Positions 8,717-17,118 of a stretch of 64,000 nt of DNA are shown here, piece after piece (position 1 is the first letter of the stretch; each line of letters begins with the position of its first letter). The position numbers and the translations under genes are program-made. A model generated the notes under the pieces. The model made no database searches. It was not told where the DNA came from and saw only the letters and a list, made by a program, of their open reading frames with translations. Origin of the DNA: an uncultured Bacteroidales bacterium (GTDB lineage: Bacteria > Bacteroidota > Bacteroidia > Bacteroidales > UBA932); the NCBI GenBank assembly GCA_905235445.1, contig CAJOLJ010000003.1, forward strand, positions 1-64,000. The letters run 5' to 3'.

Positions 8717-10096
8717 ATGACAGGAACTTCAAAGGAAAAGATTGCGTCCCTGGTTGAGGGACAGAGGGAGTATTTCAGAAGCGGGGTGACCCTGGATGTG
8801 AACTTCCGCCTCGAGCGGCTTTCGGACCTTGCCCGGGGTATCGATAAGTGGCAGGACAAAATCTATGAAGCCTTGTGGGAGGATCTCCACAAGTCCCGTG
8901 AGGAGGCGTTCCTGACGGAGGTGAGCATCGTCACCGGGGAAATCGCCAATCACAAAAAGCACCTTCGTTCCTGGGCCAGGAAAAAGAAGCGCCCTACGCC
9001 CATGACCCTGTTCCCGGGGAGCAGCTACAAGGTGTACGAGCCCCTTGGCAACACCCTCATAGTGTCCCCGTGGAACTATCCATTCCAGCTTCTGATAAAT
9101 CCTCTCGTAGGATGCATCAGCGCAGGCTGCACGGCCATTCTGAAGCCTTCCCCCTATGTCGAGAAGACCTCCCTTGCCATCCAGGCAATGATCGAGGATA
9201 CCTTCGACCCTCGGTATGTCGCAGTGGTCCAGGGACATCGTGACGTGAACGGGGAACTGTTCTCCCATCGTTACGACCTCATTTTCCTCACCGGCAGCCC
9301 CGACCTCGGTCGGATTGCCATGACCTCGGCAGCCAAGTATCTCACTCCCACAGTCCTCGAACTGGGCGGGAAGTCCCCATGCATCGTGGACAGTAGTGCG
9401 GATATTAGGAAGGCGGCCAAGAGAATAGCATGGGGAAAGACCCTGAACTCCGGCCAGACATGCATAGCCCCGGATTATCTGTTCGTCCACAAGGATGTGA
9501 AGGAAGAGTTCATCGCCGCTTTCGCTTCGGCGGTGAGGGAACTTCACGGCGAGGATGTATCGGGGAGTCCCTACTACGTCCACATGGTATCGGACAGGGC
9601 GTTTGACAGGGTCGTCGGTTATATGAAGGACGGGAAGATCCTCTTCGGAGGGCACTCCGACAGGGAGAGCCGCTACATTGAGCCTACGCTGCTAGGTGAC
9701 GTGGACCCCTCGTCCCCCGTCATGCAGGAGGAGATATTCGGGCCGGTGTTCCCGGTCATGGAGTTCACCCACAAGGAGGAGGTCCTTTCCTTTGTGGCCT
9801 CCAGGGAGAAGCCTCTGGCATTCTACTACTTCGGCTCGGTACCGGATGGGTGGGACATGATTTCGCGCTCCACCTCGGGCGGTGCCTGCATCAACGACAC
9901 CATAATGCACATAGCCAACGACAATATCCCCTTCGGCGGGGTGGGGAACTCCGGTATGGGCCGCTACCACGGCCTTGACTCCTTCCTCGCTTTCAGCCAT
10001 GTCCGTTCAGTGGTGAAGACCCCTACCTGGATAGACCTTCCCTTCAGGTACATGCCCTATAAGTACATGGGCGTCATGAAGAAGTTCCTGAAATGA
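8717..10096 (+). CDS. Aldehyde dehydrogenase, class 3 (fatty aldehyde type)
   Basis: Oxidises aldehydes to acids with NAD(P). The ATG at 8717 is preferred to one 51 bp upstream because ALDH similarity starts with the helix TSKEKIASLVEGQREYF. Landmarks: SPWNYPFQLLINPLVG, the Rossmann-like FLTGSPDLGR, the catalytic Glu in TVLELGGKSPC, the catalytic Cys in LNSGQTCIAPDY, and EEIFGPVFPVMEF. The C-terminus ends in a hydrophobic/basic segment (IDLPFRYMPYKYMGVMKKFLK), like class 3 enzymes that bind membranes. At 459 aa it has the shorter class 3 length. It pairs with the SDR upstream, and a bidirectional hairpin follows. Confidence 0.92.
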   Translation: MTGTSKEKIASLVEGQREYFRSGVTLDVNFRLERLSDLARGIDKWQDKIYEALWEDLHKSREEAFLTEVSIVTGEIANHKKHLRSWARKKKRPTPMTLFPGSSYKVYEPLGNTLIVSPWNYPFQLLINPLVGCISAGCTAILKPSPYVEKTSLAIQAMIEDTFDPRYVAVVQGHRDVNGELFSHRYDLIFLTGSPDLGRIAMTSAAKYLTPTVLELGGKSPCIVDSSADIRKAAKRIAWGKTLNSGQTCIAPDYLFVHKDVKEEFIAAFASAVRELHGEDVSGSPYYVHMVSDRAFDRVVGYMKDGKILFGGHSDRESRYIEPTLLGDVDPSSPVMQEEIFGPVFPVMEFTHKEEVLSFVASREKPLAFYYFGSVPDGWDMISRSTSGGACINDTIMHIANDNIPFGGVGNSGMGRYHGLDSFLAFSHVRSVVKTPTWIDLPFRYMPYKYMGVMKKFLK

Positions 10097-10152
10097 CCCT
10101 CCCATCCGCCTGGGGGAGGATAGCTCCCTCAAGGGAGGACATAAAAGCAAGA

Positions 10153-10182
10153 GAGGCTTCCCCGAACCCTCGGGGGAGCCTC
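10153..10182. terminator. Convergent hairpin between ALDH and the PUR-alpha-like gene
   Basis: A 13-bp nearly perfect stem (10153-10165 with 10170-10182). It lies between two converging genes and has only weak T tracts, so it is probably a shared terminator. Confidence 0.6.
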
Positions 10183-10226
10183 CTCTGTCTATTGACTTTC
10201 TTTTGGATATTCTTGTTGGAAGGGGG

Positions 10227-10598
10227 CTAGAACTCCAGCTTGTCGCCGTTCCAGGTCCCGCCGTCACCTCTGTTCTCCCCGTCCTCTTCCCAAGTGGAAG
10301 GGTCCTCTCCTTCGGGAGCGTGGTCCCTTATGTACTGGATGGCATCCTCTAGTCCAGTGGAGAACTTGATGAAATCTTCCTTGTAGAGGAATACCTTGTG
10401 CTTTTCGTAGCTGACTTCCCCGCCGGGGCCGACTTTACGCTTGCTCTCGGTTATGGTAAGGTAGAAGTCACCGCCCTTGGTGCTCTTGACATCGAAGAAG
10501 TAGGTCCTTTTTCCGGCTTTGACAGGTTTAGAGTAGATATCTTCATCTGAATGGAACCTATCCCGGCTTCCACCATTGTCGTCTCTGTCTCTGTACAT
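10227..10598 (-). CDS. PUR-alpha-like nucleic-acid-binding protein (DUF3276)
   Basis: A 123-residue protein of the PUR repeat family found widely in Bacteroidetes, which binds single-stranded DNA/RNA with a Whirly-like fold. The visible core is IYSKPVKAGKRTYFFDVKS, GGDFYLTITESKRK and KHKVFLYKEDFIKFSTGLEDAIQYI, matching one PUR repeat with its beta-strands and helix. The N-terminus (YRDRDDNGGSRDRF) and the C-terminus (Glu/Asp/Gly rich) are charged and likely disordered. It stands alone with its own promoter. Its cellular target is not known; the fold assignment is firm. Confidence 0.88.
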   Translation of the reverse strand: MYRDRDDNGGSRDRFHSDEDIYSKPVKAGKRTYFFDVKSTKGGDFYLTITESKRKVGPGGEVSYEKHKVFLYKEDFIKFSTGLEDAIQYIRDHAPEGEDPSTWEEDGENRGDGGTWNGDKLEF

Positions 10599-11015
10599 TG
10601 TTCTCAGTTTTGTGGTTTATGAATTGATTATTCCCGTGGTACAATGTTTGTGATTATTCGGGGAAATCGGCCTTGCAGATAGCGTGGATGGCGTTTTCTC
10701 CTCAAAATTCCTAGCAAAAATAAGCAGAAATACCCAAAAACAAAACAAGTGGGGAATCAAATAAAACAATTAAACCGTTTTATGACGAAAATAACCCCCA
10801 AATGAAGACAAAAATCTTTGTTCGGAGCCTGGCCGGGGCCCTCCCGTGGTGCCGAAATGCCTTCTCGGGGCAGTTGGCGGTTGTGGGTGAATTCCGTCTT
10901 TTTTGCTATCTTTGCAAATTCATAGAAGCTTTTTTACGCAATACCATGGTCCTGAGGCAGTGAAGAGGGCTTTCCCTTGCTCACACCTCCCTCCCGGTCC
11001 AAAACAGACATACAG
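10599..11015. promoter_or_regulatory. Divergent intergenic region with two -7 elements
   Basis: A 417-bp gap. TATTTTTGC on the minus strand (10722-10714) serves the PUR-alpha-like gene with a leader of about 108 nt; TATCTTTGC on the plus strand (10907-10915) serves nusB. The middle part (10720-10850) is A-rich. No reading frame with family character was seen. Confidence 0.6.
10907..10915 (+). promoter_or_regulatory. -7 element of the nusB operon (TATCTTTGC)
   Basis: Exact TAnnTTTGC match; predicted transcription start near 10922, about 94 nt ahead of the nusB ATG. Confidence 0.7.
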
Positions 11016-11966
11016 ATGCTAAGTAGACGCATTCTCCGCATCAAAGCTTTCAAGCAGCTTTATGCATGTACGATTACTTCCCAGTGGGACACTTCCGTGG
11101 CCCTGGAGTCCCTTGACCTCTCATGCGAGGCAACCCGGGACCTGTACCTCCAGATGCTCGGGATGGTGGCCCCCCTGTGCGCAGAGGCCCTCCGTCGCCT
11201 GACCCTTCTTTCCCAAAAGAGGACGGCCACGCCCCAGGAGGCGAACCCCAACATGAAGTTCGCCCTCTGCCCGCTTTCCTCTTTCTTCCAGGACGACCCG
11301 GATTTCTCGAAACTCTTCAAGAAAAAGGCCCTCTCATGGGACGGGGCCGACATTCTGATGAGGGACCTGTATACGCAGGTGTCATCGAGGGATTATTTCA
11401 AGCAGTACATGGCTTCCCCCGGAAACTCCCTTGCGGAGGACTGCGACCTTTTCACGAGGATCTACGAGGAGGAGCTCTCCGACTGCGACCTCCTGCGTGA
11501 CACGCTGGAGGAGAAGAGCATATACTGGCTGGAGGACCTTGAGTACGCACTCGACTGGTGCTGCAGGTCTTTCCAGGATATAGCGAGGACCGCTCGCTGG
11601 AACTACCCGGAACTGTACATGAGCGATATGGTACGGCGTCGCCGTCCCCTTTCCGATATGCAGTCGGACTCCGATTTCGTGCACAGGCTGCTCCGTACAG
11701 CCATTTCGGGGTATGGGCGTTACTTCGCGAAGGTCTCCTCCCTCACTCCCGACTGGGAGAGCGAGCGTCTCTTTTCCACCGATACCGTCATCATAGCCCT
11801 CTGTCTTGCCGAGAGGGAGGCTTTCCCGGACATCCCCGACAGGGTGTCCCTCAACGAGTGGGTGGAGATCTCCAAGTTCTACTGCACCCCCAAGAGCAGG
11901 GTTTTCATCAACGGCCTGCTTGACAGGATAATCAAGGAAGACGGGAAGAGAAGAGGGGAGGAGTAG
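11016..11966 (+). CDS. nusB: Transcription antitermination factor NusB (long Bacteroidetes form)
   Basis: NusB binds boxA RNA with NusE (S10) and supports antitermination on rRNA operons. The C-terminal third carries the recognisable NusB signature: YFAKVSSLTPDWESERLFSTDTVIIALCLAEREAFPDIPDRVSLNEWVEISKFY in pieces, ending in the STPKSxxFINGLLDRI-like block (CTPKSRVFINGLLDRI). The N-terminus LSRRILRIKAFKQLYA is also typical. At 316 aa it is twice the E. coli length because of an insertion after the first helix, which is usual in this phylum. The ATG at 11016 fits the start of the RRILRIKAFK helix better than one 39 bp upstream. Confidence 0.93.
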   Translation: MLSRRILRIKAFKQLYACTITSQWDTSVALESLDLSCEATRDLYLQMLGMVAPLCAEALRRLTLLSQKRTATPQEANPNMKFALCPLSSFFQDDPDFSKLFKKKALSWDGADILMRDLYTQVSSRDYFKQYMASPGNSLAEDCDLFTRIYEEELSDCDLLRDTLEEKSIYWLEDLEYALDWCCRSFQDIARTARWNYPELYMSDMVRRRRPLSDMQSDSDFVHRLLRTAISGYGRYFAKVSSLTPDWESERLFSTDTVIIALCLAEREAFPDIPDRVSLNEWVEISKFYCTPKSRVFINGLLDRIIKEDGKRRGEE

Positions 11967-12013
11967 ACTTTATCGTTTACAGAACAAAAAGATAATCAAT
12001 AAATTATAATAAA

Positions 12014-12358
12014 ATGAACATTCTTTCGATTTTATTCCTGCTTCAGTCTGGCACCCCTCAGCAGCCATCCGGTGCCGGATGGTCCATGTGGATTATGCTT
12101 ATCCTCGTATTCCTGGTCATGTACCTATTCATGATTAGGCCCCAGCGCAAGCAGCAGAAGGAACTTGAGGCGTTCCGCAGTGAACTGAAGAAGGGTGACA
12201 AGGTCATAACCGCCGGGGGCATCTACGGTGTCGTCGACGAGGTGGCCGAGAGGTACATCATGATCCGCATCGACAAGGAGACCAAGATGAAAGTCGACAA
12301 GAGTTCCATCATGAGGGATTCTTCCGACGTCCAGCAGCAGCAACAACAGACCAAGTAA
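12014..12358 (+). CDS. yajC: Preprotein translocase subunit YajC
   Basis: A small accessory of the SecDF-YajC complex at the inner membrane. One N-terminal membrane helix (WSMWIMLILVFLVMYLFMI) is followed by the family motif RPQRKQQKELEAFRSELKKGDKVITAGGIYGVV and a C-terminal poly-Gln tail. At 114 aa the size is normal. It sits 47 bp after nusB and 49 bp before the YbbR gene, the conserved order in Bacteroidales. Confidence 0.95.
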   Translation: MNILSILFLLQSGTPQQPSGAGWSMWIMLILVFLVMYLFMIRPQRKQQKELEAFRSELKKGDKVITAGGIYGVVDEVAERYIMIRIDKETKMKVDKSSIMRDSSDVQQQQQQTK

Positions 12359-12407
12359 AGTAGCTTTCGGCAGTCCAGGGGACTGACTCTACCCCGGGGA
12401 ACCTGAT

Positions 12408-13424
12408 ATGAAAGAGGAAGACGCTTCAAAGAAGATCCTGGAAGGTGCGAAGAGCGTCCGGGACCGGGTAAAGAAGATTCTGCCTGTACTGGGCAAGAGG
12501 GATACGATGATTCTTATCATATCCCTGCTTCTCTCTTTTACCATATGGTTCCTCCAGAACCTCGGCCAGGAATATTCCGAGGTCGTGAGGGTCCCCCTCA
12601 GGGTGGAATGCCGCCTCGAAGGCCATGCCCCGCTCTCGTCCAACACCTCGGTGCTCCAGGCAAGGTGCACCGCAACCGGTTACCAGGTGTTCCGGCTGCG
12701 GACCACCCGCATGGGAAGGCCCCTGAGGCTGGTGGTGAGCGAAGCGGACATCCACAGGGGGAAGGGAGACTTCTTCTACATGACGTCCAATGACATCAAC
12801 CGCTATGCCCAGGATATCTTCGGCAACGATTCCCACGTGGAGACGATCCTTTCCGATACCCTGCGCTTCATTTTCCCGGTTGTCTATAGCAGGAAGGTCC
12901 CGGTGTACCCCATTTCCAATGTCACTTATGCCTCCCAGTACATGTCCCGGGACGGCCTGCAGCTAAAGCCCGATTCCGTGACGGTACAGGGGGAACCCTA
13001 CCTTATTGACCCCATCGAGCAAGTCTACACGGAGTCCGTCTATCTGGAGAGCCTGATGTCTTCGGTAAGCGGGGACGTGCGCCTTCGCAAGATAAGGGGT
13101 GTGGACATGTCGGTGGACAAGGTGGAATACAGTGTCGACGTGCAGCGCTATGTGGAACTTACCGAGGACCTTACAGTCTTCACTACGGCTGTCCCACACA
13201 ACCGCATCCTGTTCGTCTATCCCTCAACGGCCAAGGTGTCGCTGAGGTGCGCATTCCCGGTGACGATAGACCCCAAGCAGGATATCCGACTGAGCATCAA
13301 CTACCAGGATTTCGTGCGGTCCCTCCATGGCGAGTGCATACCGACCGTGGGCGGTCTTACTGATGCGGTGCTTTCCTACGAGATAGACCCCCCGGTCTTC
13401 GACTGCGTGGAAAGCGTAAACTAG
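12408..13424 (+). CDS. YbbR-like domain protein (CdaR-related)
   Basis: A membrane-anchored protein with one N-terminal helix (TMILIISLLLSFTIWFLQNL, residues about 30-50) and an exported region made of YbbR-type beta repeats, for example VVRVPLRVECRLEGHA, VYPISNVTYASQYM and GLQLKPDSVTVQGEPYLID. In Firmicutes the related CdaR regulates a diadenylate cyclase; in Bacteroidetes the gene lies between yajC and coaE and its role is not established. Length is 338 aa. It reads into coaE with a 9-bp gap. Confidence 0.85.
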   Translation: MKEEDASKKILEGAKSVRDRVKKILPVLGKRDTMILIISLLLSFTIWFLQNLGQEYSEVVRVPLRVECRLEGHAPLSSNTSVLQARCTATGYQVFRLRTTRMGRPLRLVVSEADIHRGKGDFFYMTSNDINRYAQDIFGNDSHVETILSDTLRFIFPVVYSRKVPVYPISNVTYASQYMSRDGLQLKPDSVTVQGEPYLIDPIEQVYTESVYLESLMSSVSGDVRLRKIRGVDMSVDKVEYSVDVQRYVELTEDLTVFTTAVPHNRILFVYPSTAKVSLRCAFPVTIDPKQDIRLSINYQDFVRSLHGECIPTVGGLTDAVLSYEIDPPVFDCVESVN

Positions 13425-13433
13425 AGTGAAGCC

Positions 13434-14615
13434 ATGCCCGAGGACAGTCCAGCAAGAGTGCAGACCCTTCATCCCATACTCCTTACAGGCGGTATGGGAA
13501 GCGGGAAAACGGAGGTCGCAAGGGTGCTCCGCTCCCTTGGATACAGCGTGTATGACTCGGACTTAAGGACGAAGGAACTCTACCGGGAAAGTCCCACCCT
13601 GCTCCAGGAACTGGAGGAATTGACACAGCGCTCCCTTCGGGACCCGGACGGGAACTTTGTCCCGGCGCTTCTTTCCGAGGCCATATTCTCCTCGGGGGAC
13701 ATGCTCGGGAAGGTGGAGGCTACCGTGCACCCGCAGGTCAGGGATGACTTCCGCAGATGGGTCGGGGACATGGGCAGGGGCCCCTTGCCCGAAGGGGGGT
13801 ATCCGCTCTGTTTCATGGAGAGCGCAATTGCCCTTTCGAAGCCCCTTTTCGGGGAAGAGTTCGAGGGAGTCGTAATGGTGGAAGCCCCCCTTGAGACGAG
13901 GATACAGAGGTGCCTTGGCCGGGACTCCACCACCAGGGAGAAGGTCCTTTCAAGGATACGGAGGCAGTCTTTCCCGCCTCCCTCCTGTCCCATGGTGAGG
14001 GTCTGGAACGATTCCACCAGGGAGGAACTCCCCCACATGGTGGAGGAAGCCCTGGGGACTCTTTGCGCTACGCTGCGCATCGCTCCCGTTACAAAGGAAA
14101 AAACAGTTACAACAAACATTTCAACTCATAAAGTTATGGCAGAAAACAACATTCCCGTAGAGGAACAGCAGCAGAAAACAGACCTTTCAAAGATACTTTC
14201 AGTTCCCGGGCACAGCGGACTGTACCGCTTCCTGGCACAGGCCCGTTCCGGGTTCATCGTGGAGAACCTGCAGGATGGCAAGAGGACCCGCATCGACGCA
14301 AGGGTGCGCCTCTCCTCGCTTGCCGACATCTCCATCTATACGCATGAGGATGAGCTCAAGCTGATGGACGTGTTCGAGAAGATGCACGCCGTCCTCGGTG
14401 AGGAGCCCGCCCCCTCTTCCAAGTCGGATCCAGAGGACCTCAAGGAATTCTTCTCCAAGGCGGTTGAGAACTACGACGAGGGCCGCTTCTATGTCTCCCA
14501 CATGAAAAAGGTCGTTGACTGGTACAATCTCCTGAAGGACCATGCCAGCCTCGATTTTCTGAAGGAAGAGGAGCAGGAGGAATCTCCCGCCCAGGATGCT
14601 CCCGCACAGGAGTAA
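13434..14615 (+). CDS. coaE: Dephospho-CoA kinase joined in frame to a DUF5606 domain
   Basis: Residues about 14-215 are CoaE, which phosphorylates dephospho-CoA in the last step of CoA synthesis: P-loop LLTGGMGSGKTEVAR, YDSDLRTKELY and the LID-like QRCLGRDSTTREKVLSRIRRQ. Residues about 248-375 are a DUF5606 domain of unknown role (TDLSKILSVPGHSGLYRFLAQ, FIVENLQDGKRTRIDAR, SLADISIYTHEDE), usually a separate Bacteroidetes gene just downstream of coaE. No stop separates them. The joining bases 14095-14135 are A/T-rich and look like an untranslated leader, and an ATG at 14136 (MAENNIPVEE) would start a normal free DUF5606 protein. This may be a true fusion, a lost stop codon, or two products made from one frame. 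Confidence 0.85.
   Translation: MPEDSPARVQTLHPILLTGGMGSGKTEVARVLRSLGYSVYDSDLRTKELYRESPTLLQELEELTQRSLRDPDGNFVPALLSEAIFSSGDMLGKVEATVHPQVRDDFRRWVGDMGRGPLPEGGYPLCFMESAIALSKPLFGEEFEGVVMVEAPLETRIQRCLGRDSTTREKVLSRIRRQSFPPPSCPMVRVWNDSTREELPHMVEEALGTLCATLRIAPVTKEKTVTTNISTHKVMAENNIPVEEQQQKTDLSKILSVPGHSGLYRFLAQARSGFIVENLQDGKRTRIDARVRLSSLADISIYTHEDELKLMDVFEKMHAVLGEEPAPSSKSDPEDLKEFFSKAVENYDEGRFYVSHMKKVVDWYNLLKDHASLDFLKEEEQEESPAQDAPAQE
14136..14615 (+). other. Possible internal start giving a free DUF5606 protein
   Basis: The ATG at 14136-14138 is in frame with coaE and follows an A/T-rich stretch with A residues near -3 to -6, like other start regions in this genome. Translation from here would give a 159-residue protein of the size expected for stand-alone DUF5606 proteins. 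Confidence 0.5.
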
Positions 14616-14669
14616 CCCCGCCTTCTTACTTACATATCATATCCATACCCATACCCCCTTCACCTCACC

Positions 14670-16043
14670 ATGAAACCCACTCTGCAGATAATAATCCTCG
14701 GCTGTTCCAAGAACAGGGTCGATGTGGAGCACCTTCTGCCCTGCATCGAGGAGGTGTATGACATCCTGCCGGAGGGAGCGGACCCGCTGGGGGAAGGGGA
14801 TGGAAGGGTGGATACCGTGCTTCTTGACACCTGCGGCTTCATCGGTGACGCAAAGGAGGAATCCATCACCGCCATCCTGGCGCAGGCCCAGAGGAAGAAG
14901 GAGGGGCTCGTCGGGAGGATCGTCGTAATGGGATGCCTGTCCCAGCGTTACGCCTCCGAACTTCCTTCCCTCATTCCCGAGGTTGACGCATGGTTCGGGG
15001 CCAGGGAACTGGTCCCTGTCATAAACTACCTGGGTGGCAGCGCCCCCGAGGGGGAGCTCCCGACCCGAAGGACCCGCACCCAGGGGCGTGGGTCCTATGC
15101 TTACATGAAGATTTCGGAAGGGTGCGACAGGAGGTGCTCCTACTGCGCCATTCCCCTTATCAGGGGTCCCCACCGCTCCGTTCCGGTTCAGACTCTGGTA
15201 AAGGAGGCTCGGGAACTTGCCTCCCGGGGGGTCAGGGAACTTATCCTGATAGCCCAGGATACGACCTTCTACGGCCTGGACCTTTACAGGAGGAGGGCCC
15301 TCGGGACTCTCCTCCAGGCCCTTTGTGAAGTGCCGGGGATCGAGTGGATAAGGATCCATTACAGCTATCCCCAGGATTTTCCGGAGGATGTGCTGGACAT
15401 TATGGCAAGCAGCCCCAAAATCTGCCGCTACATGGATATCCCCCTGCAGCATGTCTCGGACAGGGTCCTTGCCAATATGCACCGCGGGGTGGACGGGAAA
15501 TGGACCCGGGAACTTATCGGGAAGATGAGGGAAAGGGTCCCCGGGATAGTCCTGCGCACCACCATGATTGTGGGGCATCCGGGGGAGGGACCTTCCGAGT
15601 TCAAGGAACTGCTCTCCTTCGTGGAGGAGGCCCGCTTCGAGAGGCTGGGCGCTTTCACCTACTCTGAGGAGGAGGGAACCTTCGGACAGAAGAATTTCAA
15701 GGACTCAATCAGGCCCTCCACCAAGGAAAGGAGGCTTTCCGCCCTCATGAGAGAGCAAAGTGGTATATCATTTGCTTACAACCTTTCCAGGGTGGGAAAG
15801 ACCATTTCCGTACTCGTGGACGACATCCTCCCCTCCGACGGCATCCTTGTGTGCCGAAGCGAGTTCGAGAGCCCGGAGGTGGACGGGGAGGTGCTCGTGA
15901 ACTACGACCCCCTCAAAAGCGGGGGGCTCTCCCTGGAGGAGATGCCTGGACATTTCCTGGAGGTGGAAGTCAGCGAGGCGGATGAGTATGACCTCCGTGC
16001 CCGCATGATAGGGATGCTGGACGCTCCCCGAAGGGAGCTTTGA
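14670..16043 (+). CDS. rimO: Ribosomal protein S12 methylthiotransferase RimO
   Basis: A radical-SAM enzyme that methylthiolates the conserved Asp of ribosomal protein S12. Three parts are visible: the N-terminal UPF0004 domain (IILGCSKNRVD with its cluster Cys, LDTCGFIGDAKEES, VVMGCLSQRY), the radical-SAM CxxxCxxC in EGCDRRCSYCAIPLIRG, and a C-terminal TRAM-like domain (ISVLVDDILPSDGILVCRSE, VEVSEADEYDLRARMIG). At 457 aa it is of normal length. The start at 14670 leads directly into the first strand. It follows the coaE/DUF5606 frame by 54 bp. Confidence 0.95.
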   Translation: MKPTLQIIILGCSKNRVDVEHLLPCIEEVYDILPEGADPLGEGDGRVDTVLLDTCGFIGDAKEESITAILAQAQRKKEGLVGRIVVMGCLSQRYASELPSLIPEVDAWFGARELVPVINYLGGSAPEGELPTRRTRTQGRGSYAYMKISEGCDRRCSYCAIPLIRGPHRSVPVQTLVKEARELASRGVRELILIAQDTTFYGLDLYRRRALGTLLQALCEVPGIEWIRIHYSYPQDFPEDVLDIMASSPKICRYMDIPLQHVSDRVLANMHRGVDGKWTRELIGKMRERVPGIVLRTTMIVGHPGEGPSEFKELLSFVEEARFERLGAFTYSEEEGTFGQKNFKDSIRPSTKERRLSALMREQSGISFAYNLSRVGKTISVLVDDILPSDGILVCRSEFESPEVDGEVLVNYDPLKSGGLSLEEMPGHFLEVEVSEADEYDLRARMIGMLDAPRREL

Positions 16044-16070
16044 AATGAAAATTCAATAAAACGCCATATT

Positions 16071-17030
16071 ATGATTAGTGGAAGAAAAAGTGCATTGGCG
16101 ACCGTGATGGCCCTGCTTCTTGCAGGTCTTTTCGCCGTGTCGTGCTCCCACCAGGTCTTCTATATGAGCCTGGATCTGCGCTATCCCTCCGCCTACGGGG
16201 TGGACCTCGGCGGGAAGAGCGCTGCCGTAGTGTATGTCACTGACCCTTCCGGGCGTGACTCCACTTTCAATCATGCCCTCGCCGAGGGGTTCGCCAGGGG
16301 ACTGGAGAAGGACTATTTCGGTGGCAAGGAAGTGGTCGACATCATGATGATGGAAAAGGAGGAGGGTGCGAACTATGCCGCAAGGGATACCCTCGCAGGT
16401 CTCGTGATGGATACCGGGGACGATGTGGTGTTCCTTTTTGACTCCACTACGTTCGGGACTCTCACCGCTACCGACCGGGCCCCCTCGGCCATATCCTCCG
16501 ACAGGGACTCGGTTATGCACTACGTCCTTACCGCCCCGTTCGAAGTGAATATGTACATGTACGATTCGATGAGCCCCATAGACACTGTGCGCATGCTTGT
16601 CGGGAAGTCTTCCGCCAAGATACAGGCATATACTCCCGAGAATCCCTCCCAGGAGTTCCTCGAGCAGTGCTTCTTCACTTCCCTGACCCCGAAGGGACTG
16701 GATACGGGTCTCGTGTCATCCAAGAAGTTCCAGCCCCAGTGGAAGTCGGAGTCCCTGCCCATTTTCTACTACGAAACGGGAAGCTGGGAAAATGCCCTGC
16801 AGTATGCCTATGACTTCAAGTGGAAGGAGGCAATGGACATTTGGATGGAGTTCTCCCGGTCCAAGAACCCCGACAAGAGGGCCTGCGCCGCTCACAATAT
16901 GGCCATCGCGGCCTATGTCCTGGGGGATCTTGAACTGAGTTCCAAATGGCTGGACCTTGCCGAGGCCTCGAACAAGATGAGCGAGAGCGCGACCCTGAGA
17001 AAGAGGATAGAGAATAGAAGGGCAAAGTAG
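16071..17030 (+). CDS. DUF6340 family lipoprotein
   Basis: A 319-residue predicted lipoprotein with lipobox Cys25 (LFAVSCSHQ). It resembles the Bacteroidetes DUF6340 family: an N-terminal beta-rich region (VFYMSLDLRYPSAY...), the middle LEQCFFTSLTPKGLDTGLVSS segment, and a helical TPR-like C-terminus (WKEAMDIWMEFSRSKNPDKRACAAHNMAIAAYVLGDLELSSKWLDLA in parts). Function is unknown. It is 27 bp from rimO and may be its cotranscribed neighbour; a strong terminator follows. Confidence 0.7.
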   Translation: MISGRKSALATVMALLLAGLFAVSCSHQVFYMSLDLRYPSAYGVDLGGKSAAVVYVTDPSGRDSTFNHALAEGFARGLEKDYFGGKEVVDIMMMEKEEGANYAARDTLAGLVMDTGDDVVFLFDSTTFGTLTATDRAPSAISSDRDSVMHYVLTAPFEVNMYMYDSMSPIDTVRMLVGKSSAKIQAYTPENPSQEFLEQCFFTSLTPKGLDTGLVSSKKFQPQWKSESLPIFYYETGSWENALQYAYDFKWKEAMDIWMEFSRSKNPDKRACAAHNMAIAAYVLGDLELSSKWLDLAEASNKMSESATLRKRIENRRAK

Positions 17031-17058
17031 CCACCCAGTGCTTTCCCTGTAACTAAAA

Positions 17059-17093
17059 GGGAGGAAAGACGGTTTCCGGTCCGCTTTCCTCCC
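17059..17093. terminator. Convergent terminator between the DUF6340 and GH2 genes
   Basis: Perfect 10-bp stem GGGAGGAAAG (17059-17068) with CTTTCCTCCC (17084-17093), placed between two converging genes. Confidence 0.75.
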
Positions 17094-17118
17094 TTCTACG
17101 TTTCCCTGGGGCGGATTT

